Shown here: piece by piece, positions 1-11,470 of the stretch | Numbering within the stretch: position 1 is the stretch's first letter | How the letters are laid out: every line of letters starts with the position of its first letter | NCBI RefSeq assembly: GCF_032884065.1 | Contig: NC_088864.1 | Span: 24,257,486 to 24,321,485 of the forward strand | DNA: 64,000 nt | Reading direction: 5' to 3' | Source: Artemia franciscana | Taxonomy: Eukaryota; Arthropoda; Branchiopoda; Anostraca; Artemiidae | Translations under genes and position numbers: made by a program | Notes under the pieces: generated by a model | Seen by the model: only the letters and a program-made list of their open reading frames with translations | What the model was told of the DNA's origin: nothing | Database searches by the model: none

Positions 1-1502
1 AGCATGCAAATAAACTGCTAAAAGTCCATTTTTTAACAGCACAGATAAAAACTAAATATAGCTAGGAAATAGTGTCTGTCTTATTATAAGACAATATTTT
101 CTTGTAACATAGAAATTAGATACCAAAGAAATGAAACATGAATACCTCATAAAAAGCATTCAAATTAATTGTAATTTTCCTACACACTCATTTACATAAC
201 GAAACCTTAACTCCATCCATTCTTTTGCTGTTAGACATTTTGACTGTTTGGTTTATTATTCAATCTTATTTACAAATATGATAACCATTCCTGCCATTAT
301 TACACACAACTCCCCTCCACTTCCTAATGCTTGGATGTAGCCCTAGGTTAAACAACAAGAAAAAGTTGGGATATTCTGTGTGTTCATACTAAGTTCAGGT
401 AAAATTCTGCAAGAGGGTTGTTTGGGCTAACTCAGATTAAAGTGAACGAAATTAAAATTGGACTAAATTTAATTTGCTATTTTTATTCAAGTGATCAAAA
501 CTTTCAGGAATTTTGCCAGAGCCTAAACTAGGCACAGGGAAGGTCTAAAAGCATCTCAACCACTTTTATCTCTACAGATTATTGCCATCCAATAAACTTA
601 CAAAGTTTGTGTTATAATAGTATAGATTTCAGAAACATTTCTGCAGTAAACAAAAGGCTCAAAGAGAGTATTTTGAGTCTAATAGCTGTGCAAAATCTTT
701 ACTTAAAAGATTTAAAGAATGTGTAAAATGGGTCTTAAATTGAAAAAAAAAACAACCTTAATACAGTCCACAATCCTACAAAAGTATTCACAATTGCATA
801 TTTAAAACCTAGAATCAAGCAAAATAAGACCCAAAGAAAAACTGAAGAAAAATATGTTCTTTTTTGAAGATGAAGATGAGTTTAGACTATACAAGATAAG
901 AACTTGAGGAGATGCTCCTGAAGCATAAAATATCTTGGATCACCTTAAAGTTCATAATGCAGTCATAGAAGGATTGCTCCTTGCGGAATGACTACCACTG
1001 TTGACTTGAAAAGTTTGGCTGAGGACACTGTGAAATTCCAGAGTAGATGCCACTCTTTCTGCTCCCTTGGTCCTTGTCTAAACCTCACTTGAATGAATCA
1101 AGGGTTTGAGATAGGATGGTTTGATTTCTTAGGGTGTTCCAAGGCAGAATAATATGGTCAGGTTAAAAATGGCAATGTTCTCAGTAGTTATTGGTTTGTT
1201 GAGAAATTTTCCCATAGATTCTCTGGTTGGGTTTGATGGAGGAGAAGGCTTCACGTGGAATTGACTTGCAGGTGCTTGAATGTTATGATGACATGACTTT
1301 TTTTTCTATGGTAGGTAAGAGTCAAAATTTGTGATGCTACAAGCCTCTCATAGCAAGAGAGGGTTCTTAGGCTACATTGTATTTTGCTGGCATAAAATCT
1401 GGAAATGTGGAAGATGGATGGAATAATTTTAGAAAAAAATTTGTGAAGTTGCTGACAGTGTCTTAGGGGAGAAAATTAAGACTGGAGCAAGGAATATTAA
1501 AA
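1..1502. other. No gene recognised; AT-rich, apparently low-copy sequence
   Basis: No reading frame with coding character and no repeat shared with the rest of the window was seen. It ends where the first family A element begins. Confidence 0.5.
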
Positions 1503-3410
1503 CAAGAGCTAAGAGCTCATATAGCACTTGTGACAAGGTTAAAAGAGCCAAGGTCATATGGTATGTGCTCTAGCAAAATTCTAAGAATCAATAGATTGAT
1601 TTGAAAGGAAAATCAGAGGCCTAATGCTGGCTGGGATTTAAAATAAGTGCTCTGAGACACAAGGTTCTTCTAAATATCAAAATTCACTAAGATCTGATCA
1701 CCCACTCATAAGTTAAAAATACCTCATTTTCTTCCGTTTCAGCCCTCCAGATGGTCAAATAGAGGAAAACAACTTTATCAAGTCAATTTGTGCAGGTCTC
1801 TGACACACCTACCAATTTTCATCATCATAGAACATCCAAAAGCACCAAACTCACCAAAACAAAGGACCCCCCCCCCCCTAACTCCCCAAAAGAGAGTGGA
1901 TCCAGTCCGGTTACCTCAATCACGTATCTACGAAATTTACTTATTCTACCCACCAAGTTTCATCCTGATCTCTCCACTCTAAGCGTTTTTAAGATTTCCG
2001 GTTCTCCCCTCCAACTCCCCCCAATTTCACCAGATCTGGTTGGGATTTCAAAATGAGAGCTCTGAGACATGATTCCCTTCTAAATAACAAATTTCATTAA
2101 GATCCGGTCCCCCATTCTTAAGTTAAAAATCCCTTAATTTTTCTAGTTTTTTTCTGAATTAACACCCCACAACTCCCCCAAAGAGAGCAGGTCCGTTCCA
2201 ATTATGTCAATCACGTATCTAGAACTTGTGATTATTCTTAACAGCAAATTTCATCCCAATTTTTCCACTCTAAGCATTTCCAAGATTTCCAGTTTCCAAG
2301 ATTTCTGTTTCCCCCTCCAGTCCCCTTATGTCCCAGATCCGAATCGAATTGAAAATGGAGCATCTGAGGCATACGATCTTTCTATATATCAAGTTTCATT
2401 AAGACCCAATCACCCATTCATAAGATAAAGATACCTCAATTTTCACATTTTCCAAGATTTCCTGTTTCCCCCTCCAAATCCCCTCAATGCCACCAGATCT
2501 AGTCAAGAGTTAAAATGAGAGCTCTGAATCATCCTTATAAATATCAAACTGAATTAAGATCTGATCACCTGTTTGTAAGTTAAAAATACAACATATTTTC
2601 TAATTTTTCTCAACTACCCCCCCCCCCAACTCCCCCAAAGAGAGCAGATCCGGTCCGTTTATGTCAGCCATGTACCTTGGACTTGTGCTTATTCTTCCCA
2701 CCAAGTTTCATCCTGATCTCTCTGCTTTAAGTGTTTCCCAAGATTTCCAGTACCCCAGCTCCCCCCAATAACACTGGATTCGGTCGGGACTTAAAATGAG
2801 AGATCTAAGTCACGAGATCATTCTAGATATGAAATTTCATTAAGATCCAATCACTCCTTTGTAAGTTAAAAATACCTCATTTTTTCTTATTTTTTAGATT
2901 TCATCCCCTCCCCCTACTCCCCCAAAGAGAGCGGATCTGTTCCGGTTATATCAATCATGTATCTAACACTTTTGCTCATTTTCCCCCACCAAGTTTCATC
3001 CCAATCCCTCCACTCTAAGCGTTTTCCAAGATTTTGTGTTTCCCCCTCCAACTCCTCCTATTGTCACCAGACCCAACCGGGATTTAAAATAAGAGCTCTG
3101 AGACACAATATCCTACTAAATATCGAATTTCACTACGGCCCAATCACCTGTTTGAAAGTTAAAAATACCTCCTTTTTTGAATTTTTCTGAATTAACCGTC
3201 CCCCCATTCCCATCCCCCAGATGGTCGAATCAGGGAAACGAATAGTTCTAATTTAATCTGGTCTGGTCCCTAATACACCTGCCAAATTTCATCATCCTAG
3301 CTTATCTGGAAGTGCCTAAACTAGCAAAACCAGGACTGACAGACAGACCAACAGACCATCAGAATTTGCAATTGCTATATGTTGCTTGGTAAATACCAAG
3401 TGCCATAAAA
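1503..3410 (+). repeat. Family A element, copy 1: tandem units bounded by short inverted ends
   Basis: Non-coding repeat. The left end carries AAGAGCTAAGAGCTCATA followed by a GCACTTG box. The body holds at least four degenerate units of about 287 bp, each with a CCAAAGAGAGCGGATC-like box (near 1888, 2174, 2633, 2920), a poly-C tract, TTTCATCCTGATCTCTCCA and GAGCTCTGAGACAC. The right end (3383-3407) is a palindrome, CTTGGTA/TACCAAG, followed by TGCCATA. CAAGTGCCATA at the right end is the inverse of TATGGCACTTG at the left end of the other copies (TATAGCACTTG here). Inverted copy: 31373-33213. Shorter copy: 52761-53567. Fragment: 7440-7790. The small reading frames inside are translations of the repeat. 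A non-autonomous element of Helentron/HINE type is possible but inferred. Confidence 0.8.
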
Positions 3411-3631
3411 AAAGCTATATGTTTAATAGAGAGTAGAAGGGGTTTGTACAAGAGTTATCTGAGTGATTGATCATATGAAAACTGAATGAATGCAAAGAAA
3501 GTGGAGAAAGCAAGAAAATATGAACTAAGGAGTTGTGAAGTGGAGGCATAAATAAAATTGCTGAGGATCAGGAAGACACAGCTAGACAGCATAATAGTAA
3601 AATATTATACTGACATGTTAATCATACATTT
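3411..3631. other. Short spacer between repeats
   Basis: AT-rich sequence between families A and B; no feature seen. Confidence 0.5.
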
Positions 3632-5315
3632 TGTGGTAACAAACTGTAGTAAGGAGTGACCTCAATAGTAGCCAAAACTCTAAAAACCGGAATTTTGATA
3701 CCAATAGCTATATCAAAATAATCGCATTTTAATGCTGATTTTAAAAATATAAGTTTCATCAAGTTTAGTCTTACCCATCAAAAGTTACAAACCTGAGAAA
3801 ATATGCCTTATTTTAGAAAATAGAGGAAAATACCCCATAAAAGTCATAGAATCTTAACGAAAATCACACCATCACATTCAGCGTATCAGAGAACTCTACT
3901 GTAGACGTTCCAAGCTCCTATCTACAAAAAAGTGGAATTTTGTATTTTTTGCCAGAAGGCAGATCACGGATGCATGTTTATTTGTTTTTTTTTTCCAGTG
4001 GTGATCGTATCAACCCAGTTGTCCTAGAATGTTGCGAGAGGGCTCATTCTAACGGAAATGAAAAGGTCTAGTGCCCTTTTTAAGTGACAAAAAAAATTGG
4101 ATGGCACCTAGGCCCCCTCCCACACTAATTATTTTCTCAAAGTCAACGGATCAAAATTCTGACATAGCCATTTTATTCAACGTAGTCGAAAAACCTTATA
4201 ACCTTGTCTTTGGGGACGACTTACTCCCCTACAGTCCCTATGGGAGGGGCTACAAGTTACAAACTTTGACCAGGGCTTATATTTAGCAATGGTTATTGGG
4301 AAGTGTACAGGCGTTTTCAGGAGGATTTTTTGGTTGGGGGGAGGGGTTGAGAAGAGAGGGATATGCTGGGGGAACTTTCCATCGAGGAATTTGTCATGGG
4401 GGAAGAAAATTCCCATGAAGGGAGCACAGGATTTACTAGCATTATTTAAAAAAAAAAAAAAACAATGAAAAAATAAATATGAAAAAGTTTTTTCAGCTGG
4501 AAGCAAGGAGCAGCATTAAAACTTAAAACGAATAGAAATTATTACCCATATGAGGGGCTCATCTCCTAATACCTTGCTCTTTATGCTAAAGTATTTTTAG
4601 TAATTTCAACTATTTATTCTATGGCTTTTGTGATTCAGGGGTCATTCTTAATGAATTGGGAAAAAATTTAAGCTTTAGTGTAAAGAGCGAGGTACTGAGG
4701 AGGGGGCGAACCCCCTCATATATGCAAGAATAAAACACATGAGAATACAAAAGTTCTTTACGTAAGCTAATTTATAAGTTACATATACCTTTTACTAATA
4801 AAAAGATTTGTAAAAAATTAAAAGTTCTAGTTGCCTTTTTAATTAACCAAAAAATTGAAGGGCAACTAGGCTTCCTCCCTGCTCTTTTTTTCTCAAAATC
4901 ATTCGATCAAAACTATGAGAAAGCCATTTAGCAAAAAAAAGATATGCAAATTTCGTTTTAATTATTCTTCTGCAGAGAGCCAAAATCAAAACATGATTCA
5001 AAAACGCTCAGAAATTAAATACAAAAAAACAAGTTTTTTTAACTGAAAGTAAGGAGCAACATTAAAACTTAAAACGAACAGAAATTACTTCATATATGAA
5101 AGGGGCTACTTCCTCATCAACGCCCCGCTCTTTACGCTAAAGTTTGTACTGTTTTAAAAAGAAGAGTTGAGAGAAAGAGTCAAACTTCAGCGTAAAGAGC
5201 GGGGCGTTGATGAGGAAGCAGCCCCTTTCATATAGGAATTAATTTCTGTTCGTTTTAAGTTTTAATGTTGCTCCTTACTTTCAGTTAAAAAAACTTGTTT
5301 TTTTTAATAAATTTA
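3632..5315 (+). repeat. Family B foldback element, copy 1
   Basis: It starts with a decayed hairpin (GTGGTAACAAACTGTAGTAAGGAG), where copy 4 has an intact one (51490-51511). It continues through a segment shared with 51060-51510 in reverse. Three or so degenerate modules follow, each opening AAGTAAGGAGCAACATTAAA and including the box GGCAACTAGGC. It ends in the long hairpin at 5020-5305. No transposase frame is visible, so this is non-autonomous. Other copies: 9860-11470, 17184-17880 and 49757-51520. Confidence 0.8.
5020..5305. repeat. Long inverted repeat (hairpin) at the end of family B copy 1
   Basis: The left arm (about 5020-5145) and right arm (about 5182-5305) are near-perfect reverse complements of about 125 bp around a spacer of about 36 bp. 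The outer ends read ACAAGTTTTTTTAACTGAAA and its complement. The matching hairpins at 17184-17457 and 49758-50050 have different arm sequences in places, yet each is self-complementary. Confidence 0.9.
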
Positions 5316-7035
5316 AAGGGAGTATTCAATCCAGACTTGTCCCAGTTAAAGATAGAAATGGAGTCACAAGGATAGAGTTAAAGAGAGATGGGTGGAACAT
5401 TTTGAGAATGCACTAAACCAAGATGCATTTGCAGGATGGGATATAGATGAAAATAAAAAAGTTTGTGATACCTTGGATATGAAGGAATATTTGTTTTGTG
5501 AGGAGGAATTAGCAACAATACTAAAAGGATTAAAAAATAATAAGGCTCCAGGTGCTGATAGTGTGATAAATGAGTTTCTTAAATATAGTGGCTCTGAGGT
5601 TAGGAATAAGCTACTGAAGATTATGAATATGATTTTTGAAAAAGGTGAAGTACCTAATGATTTTAGGAACACCTTAATTAAACCGCTGTATAAGAAAGGT
5701 GACAAGAGTGAGTGTCGTAATTATAGAGGCAATAGTCTGGTGTCTGTAGGTATAAAATTACTTGATACTTTTTAGACTGAGACATGCTGTAGACAAAGTT
5801 TTAAGGGAAGAACAATGCGGTTTTAGAAAAGGTAGAGGATGTGTTGACCAAATTTCACTCTTAGGTTAATAATTGAGAAGTGCCTTTGTTGTCAAACACC
5901 TTTGGTTCTCAAATTTACAGGTTATGAGCAAGCATTCAATTATGTTGATAGAAGAGCTTTAGCAAAGGTTGTATCCTTATATGGCAAACCAGAAAAATAC
6001 ATTAAAGTGACTTGTGCTATGTATGAGAATAATACTGCTGCAGTTATGGTGGGAAATGAGATTAGCAGCTGGTTTTGTATTAAATCAGGAGTTAGCATGG
6101 TTGTGTTCTATCCCCCTTTATATGGATCACTTTGATGGACTTTGTCTTAAGGAGCATAGGAATGGCAATTGGGACCACAGAGTCAAATGGGGAGGAAAAA
6201 CTCACCTGGACTTATATTATGCTGATCATTTAAGCATGTTAGATGAAAGTTTGGGCAAAACGAATGAACTTTTAGAGGTTTTGCAAGTTCAGGGTGCTAA
6301 AATAGGTTTGAAAATTAATGTTAAGAAGACTAAGTCACTGAGGCTAGGAATAAGTGAAGACAAAAAGGTGATGTTAGGTAACAAAAAGATTGATCAGGTT
6401 GGCAGTTTCACTTACCTTGGTAGCATTATTGGTAAAGCTGGTGGGAGTGGTGAAGATGTTAAAAGTAGAATAGCCAAGGGTCAGGGTGTTTTTCACATTT
6501 AAGAAAAGCTTGAAAGAATAGGAAGTTAAGTCCACAAACCAAGATTAGAATAATGGAAGCTACAGTGAGGATGGTGGTCAACTATGATTCTGAAGCATGA
6601 ATGCTCCAAAATGCACACGGAAATTTTTCTAGATATTATCCAGAGAAATTGCCTAGATTGTTCTGGGTACCTGGCTGACTGACCATATTTCAAACAGTAG
6701 GTTGTATGAAAATGTGGTTCAATCCTGCTTTCTAGAGCTATAGTAAAAGAAAAGTTGAGATGGCAAGGCCACATTCTGTAGATGAAGGATGACAGATTGC
6801 CAAAGATTGACGTTTTTGGCCACCTGTCTAGGCCTAAATGGAAAGCAGGTCATCCTTGTCTGGGGTGGAAGGATGTCATAAATAAAAATTTAAAGGAAAT
6901 GGGAACTTCCTTGGAGTGTGTAAAGAGGAAGGCCTTGAATAGATTTGGTTGGAGGAGGAGTGTGCAAAGCTGTGTTGGCCTCAAACATCTTAGTGCAGTG
7001 GTGAGTTATTAGTAGTAGTAGTAGTAGTAGTAACT
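5316..7035 (+). mobile_element. 5'-truncated, inactive non-LTR retrotransposon (LINE), RT portion
   Basis: Reverse-transcriptase homology runs through broken frames: 5392-5774 and 5902-6135 in one frame, then 6137-6502 and 6782-7012 in another. Recognisable parts are NNKAPGAD, FRNTLIKPLYKKGDKSECRN (fingers), NYRG..LVSVG, ENNTAAVMVGNE..SWFCIKSGV, the catalytic box at 6218-6229, INVKKTKSLRLG, GSFTYLGSII and the C-terminal GWRRSVQSCVGL. Known for the family: an endonuclease precedes the RT; none is present here, so the copy is 5' truncated. The catalytic YADD reads YADH, and there are several frameshifts and stops, so it cannot be active. The last codons run straight into a TAG repeat. Clade not assigned. 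Confidence 0.92.
7010..7032 (+). repeat. (TAG)n 3' tail of the LINE
   Basis: TAG is repeated about seven times. The first TAG (7010-7012) is the in-frame stop of the LINE reading frame (...VVSY, stop), so the tail is a row of in-frame stops. Simple-repeat 3' tails are known in several LINE clades. Confidence 0.85.
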
Positions 7036-7439
7036 GGGGATTTTCAAGAAATTGCTATCTCCCTTGAATTGTGGGGAGGTCAGTGTCATACCAATCTTAA
7101 GTGCAGAATGCAACATGGAGTTGTAAAACTTCTTTTTACATTTGGGTTGCAGCTGACAAATGTTCTTTTGATGGTACCAAGACTTCTCCCTATGCAACAG
7201 ACTAGAGGGTTGGATAGAACCTCAGCTGATTGTCTACCCTGACTCCAAGGTTATTCACCTCTCTTGGTGTCAACCTATTGTGGCTGCAATATCTTAATAA
7301 TAAGAGAGGAAAGAATCTTCAGAAATTGAGAAACAAGAAAACAAGTACACAAATGTCAAATAAGTATTTTATTGTGAATATTGTAAGTTCATTGAGCTAC
7401 AAATGGTTATTTTTATGTTGTTTTTTTTTTATAGCACTT

Positions 7440-7790
7440 TGTATTTGCCAAGGATATTGGTATTTATCATCTGGGGGGAGTGGGGGGATGGTTAATTCTG
7501 AAAAATTAGAAAAAATAAGGTATTTTAGAAAAATCAGATCTTAATGAAATTTGATATTTAGAAGGATATTGTGTCTCAGAGCTCTTATTTTAAATCCTGA
7601 CTGGATCCAGTGACATTAGGGGGAATTGGAGGGAGCCTAAAATCTTGGAAAACACTTGAAGTGGAGGGGTTGGGATGAAATTTGGTGGAAAAAAATGAGC
7701 ACAAGTGTTAGATATGTGATTGACGTAACTGGAACAGATCTGCTCTCTTTGGGGGAGTAGGGGAGGGGAATTTTGTTAGAACCATTAGAA
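7440..7790 (-). repeat. Family A fragment, inverted
   Basis: The reverse complement carries the family A boxes: CCCCCAAAGAGAGCAGATC, CACAAGTGTTAGATATGTG-like sequence, TTTCATCCC and GAGCTCTGAGACACAATAT. It is about one unit long and lies just downstream of the LINE. Confidence 0.75.
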
Positions 7791-7854
7791 GCCAAATCAA
7801 TTTCTAAAATTCAGTTTGTAAGTCCATAAGGATAATTCCCAAAAATCAGAACAT

Positions 7855-8160
7855 ACCAAAAATCAGAAAAAAAAAACAGAACTTAATTTGCACTTTACTG
7901 AAAACAAAGTATATTTAAAATGTTTCACTTTTTTAGTTTAATTAATAAAAATTATAAAACTTTAAGAAATAAACATCAGTATATGGATATTAAACTGACA
8001 ATCCATGTTTTTTTTTTATTAAAGTACAAAATAAGTCCTGGTCTTAAGAAGGCATGGGGGATGTCAGCCCTACTTATGTTAATTTTATTTGTTTAGATTT
8101 TGACTTGGCTATTTATTGTAATTTGTGTTAGTTTTATCCTTGGGAGGTTATTTGGGGTAA
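7855..8160. repeat. Dispersed repeat shared with 39860-40235
   Basis: GAAGGCATGGGGGATGTCAG and its surroundings match 40015-40040 directly. The neighbouring CAGTATATGGATATTAAACT stretch matches 39880-39910 in the opposite orientation, so the two copies differ by an inversion or have composite structure. Confidence 0.55.
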
Positions 8161-8542
8161 GGTTTATATTAATAGAACATTCAGATAGTTAAGAATTAAA
8201 CATACATCTATAGTCAGGATTGCACCCTGAATCCAAATTTAACATTCATTTGTGTCAGAAATAATCTTCAACCCCTATCCCTTACATGCCAACTCATGGT
8301 ATATATTTGCACATTAGGGAGGTGGTGGTAAAGTTAATTTCTGATGCAAATGAATTGTAGATTTGGTTTCAGGATGGAACTGTGACTACAGAGGTAAGGT
8401 TATGTCTTAATTACCTGATCAGTCTGCTAATATAAACTTTACCTGTTATTTGACCTTATTTCTGTTAATTTTTGCTTACTGGAGCTCTTTACTTTTCTTT
8501 GAAAAACTTGTTTGCATAAAAACATTTGGTGATTGTATACAT

Positions 8543-9133
8543 AAATTTGCAGCATAGTTTCCATACTATAGCACTTAAAAATGCTAATTCTAGAAGCATA
8601 TTCATTTCTGGTTGATCCTCCTCCTCCATGGGACAAACTAAAAATGTGTAAAGTGGGCTTGCTTACAGGTAACATTACCTATAGAGCAAATTGTATTAGT
8701 CCATGAGCCTTGCAGGCAGTGGGGCAAGGTCTGTATTCTTTATTTATTTTATAAATATAAAATGCAGACTTCACCCCACTACCCACAAGGCTCATGGAAA
8801 AACATGCTTTGCTCTATAGGTAATGTTACCTGTAAAAACAGCTGGCTAGCTTATCTTGGATATTAACATTAATGGATACATGAATATTTCAATTATCTTT
8901 CAACTTCCTACTATTCAGAAATTACCAGTGATAGCTAGAATTAGCACTTAAAATATAAGTTCATTCATATTGTACAATCCCAGATTATCCCTCTACTTCA
9001 AAATCCTGCCTGTTATATGCATTTTTAGTTTGTCCCATGGAGAAGGAGAGTCAACCAGAAATGGATGAGCTTCTAAAATTAGTATTTCTAAATACTATAG
9101 TATGAAAACTATGCTGCTTTGCAGCATAGTTTT
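8543..9133. repeat. Nested foldback (hairpin) repeat
   Basis: Outer arms: GCAGCATAGTTT... through TTGATCCTCC and CATGGGACAAACTAAAAATG (8543-8655) match 9015-9125 in reverse. Inside, 8667-8836 is a second hairpin whose ends are TTACAGGTAACATTACCTAT and its complement. The right outer edge is a perfect 13-bp palindrome, AAAACTATGCTGC/GCAGCATAGTTTT, at 9105-9133. Non-coding; MITE-like. Confidence 0.75.
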
Positions 9134-9490
9134 CTATTTTAAAGCTTGGAATGAACCAAAATTTTCTAAATTAACAGCCTAAAAAGACATCAAGTAGCAG
9201 ATTAACCTTGTCACTATGTAAGGCAGTAGAATTGTCCCCAAATCTACTATAGCCTACTGTCTATGCTCATATGGAGTCAATTTTATTCAAAACATACAAT
9301 CAAGATTGAGCACTGTCTGAGTAGGCTAGGCTACTGGGGCTATTGTTGTACTTTGGCCTAATTGGGTAGTCTTTAGTTATCATATTCCAGAGTTTAATCC
9401 AGAAGAGGCCCAGCCCAGCATCAGACTATTACTGAGAATAAAGCCATTATGAGGTTAGGCTTAGTCTTCCCACAAATAATGGTAACTTAC
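9134..9490. other. Unassigned sequence
   Basis: No coding or repeat signal seen. If the exon at 9491-9604 is real, this is its downstream intron. Confidence 0.4.
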
Positions 9491-9604
9491 CCAGAGTCAA
9501 TGCTAACAAAAAGAGACCAAGAAGAAAAATAAGTATTAAGCTTTTAACACCAGGTCGTCTTCTTCTGGGCACTCTTTTGAAGACATTACCAAAGCCTGAA
9601 GGGA
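9491..9604 (-). CDS. Candidate exon: basic patch plus one membrane helix; product unknown
   Basis: Read on the minus strand, this stretch encodes about 37 residues with a basic cluster (FKRVPRRRRPGVKS) directly followed by a hydrophobic helix (LILIFLLGLFLLALTLG), the charge pattern of a type II signal anchor. It ends at a strong donor, G/GTAAGT (complement of 9485-9490), in phase 1. On the 5' side, TTTCAG at 9605 or TTCAG at 9596 could serve as acceptor. No start codon lies in the open stretch except a TTG, so it would be an internal exon. I recognise no family and found no partner exons. It could be a chance open stretch. Confidence 0.35.
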
Positions 9605-9859
9605 CTGAAATTTTGTATGAATATGAGGCTTTCAATACAAATGATTAATGCCTCTTCTTGTGAGCTCAGTATCATGTGCGAATTATTTCAAATTTTTGCC
9701 AAAAAATATACAAACTGTCCCTTTTCTGCCGTCCATGTTAGGATTTGGATTTTCATCTGATTCGGATTTTTCAAAGGGGAGGGTTGGCAAAATGAATTCG
9801 AATTTGATTAATTATTTCCCTTGATATTTTTGAAAAGTTTATCTCAAAGCTTTTGGCCT

Positions 9860-11470
9860 TTTCCGAAGCTCCTGGGTGAGTGGGCTACGTGGGAGAATCT
9901 TTCCAAAGGAATTCGTCACGATGGAAGAGAATTTCCATTTACGGACCGCAGGATTTTCTAGCATTATTAAAAAAACAGTGAGAAGATAAATAAAAAGTTT
10001 TTTCAATTAGAAGTAAGGAGCAGCATTAAAACTTAAAACAAACAAAAATTATTCTGCATATAAGGGGGTTCGCCTCCTCCTCAACAGCTCGCTCTTCACG
10101 CTAAAGTATTGTTAATAATTACAACTATTTAACTATTTTACTATTGAAAACGTTCGAAAAAAATGAAAAGTTATAGTTGCCTTTTTAAGTAGCCAAAAAT
10201 TCAAAAGTAACTAGGCCCCTTTTCTCATCTTTCTTTATCAAAATAGTCCGATCAAAACTACGAAAAAGTTCTTTAGCCAAAAAAAAATAATATACAAATT
10301 TCGTTTTAATTATTCATGTGCGGTGAGCCAAAACAAAAAAAAAATGCATTAATTCGAAAACATTCATACATTAAACTAAAAATTTGAGTTTTTGTCTAAC
10401 TGCAAATAGGGAGCGACATTAAAACCTAAAACGAACAGAAATTATTACGCATATGAGATAGTCCCCGAAGCCGCGCCGAAAATAACTCAACGGGCCGCCA
10501 CCGAAAATATGACGGCGGCTGGCGCGCCGCCGTGAGGTTCGGCGGCGGCGGTCCACCGATGAATAACTGTTGCCGATTTTTATTTAGTCCTATATAGTTT
10601 ATCCAAGTGAGTACAGCTGTAACTACGAACATTCTATTGTCTGTGCCATCTCTGGGCGATTTTCAGCGATTTTACGTTGAATTTAGCGATTAGTCACTAC
10701 CAAACGTTCGAGCCATTCGAGGTTAGCTCCACATCGCGTGAACAAGCTCATTTTTATACGTGATAATTACAAGATAGTCAAAGCTTTCAAAGGAATAATT
10801 TGAGCTTTTGCACTCAGCAACAATCGATCTTTTTTTCTTTTCTTTGTTATTATTATATACATTCAGTGTTAAAGGGTATTTGGTATTTGAACACAGATTC
10901 CAAACTCTCAATCTTATGAATAGTCCTACACTCATATTTTCTAGTCTACCGCTTGCTGAGTTAAGCGTAAATCTCACGATCTAGAAACCTCCACTAGTTT
11001 TTGCAAAGTCATGTCGTAAGGCGAATATTGCAGATCTAAGTAGCCAATGTATGAACACTGCCCAAACACTCGGACAAGATATTATATAACTAGGTAACGA
11101 TGAAAGAAGGATAATTCAGGGCTTATAGATATTGTGAAAAACGCTAACAATTTCTAAAAAGACAGTATTAAAAATTCCAAAAAAAATTAAAAAAGTTACT
11201 GAAAAATGCCTTAAAAATTGCGAAAACACCGAAAAATAGGTGGCGTGCCGCCGCCGACATAAATTCTCTATGCCACCGCCGAGTTTTTATTCGGCGCGGC
11301 TTCGGGGACTAATATGAGAAGGGTTGCCCCTTGATCAACACCTCGATCCTTAGGCCACAGTTTTTGGCACTTAAAAAAAGCTACTTATTATTCTCATTAA
11401 ATAAATCTTGGGTTTCAGGAGTCTCTTTTAAAGAATTGAGACAAAATTTATCCTTTAGTAAAATAGCTTA
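9860..11470 (+). repeat. Family B foldback element, copy 2, split by a DNA transposon
   Basis: 9860-10458 follows copy 1 closely (GAATTTCCAT, AAGTAAGGAGCAGCATTAAA, CTCGCTCTTCACGCTAAAGT, GTTGCCTTTTTAAGTAGCC). The element resumes after 11311 with GGGTTGCCCCTTGATCAACA and runs to about 11470. The interruption is the 853-bp insertion at 10459-11311. Other copies supply the uninterrupted site, e.g. near 4552. Confidence 0.75.
10459..11311. mobile_element. Complete non-autonomous DNA transposon, probably hAT superfamily (853 bp)
   Basis: The ends are perfect 22-bp terminal inverted repeats starting TAGTCCCCGAAGCCGCGCCG (10459-10480 and 11290-11311); similarity continues imperfectly to AACTC. The insertion is flanked by an exact 8-bp duplication ATATGAGA (10451-10458 and 11312-11319). 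The host is a family B repeat whose other copies show a single, uninterrupted version of that site. Both ends are strongly GC-rich (about 110 bp on the left, 70 bp on the right) while the interior is AT-rich. The frames inside show no transposase motif, so it would depend on a transposase made elsewhere. An 8-bp duplication is typical of hAT and also of P and some Merlin elements; the TIR is not a classic CAGGG hAT end, so the superfamily is an inference. Confidence 0.9.

Noticed and set aside
1788-3190. Several Pro/Ser-rich frames of 60-90 codons
   Set aside because: They fall in family A units, change frame from unit to unit and recur in the other copies.
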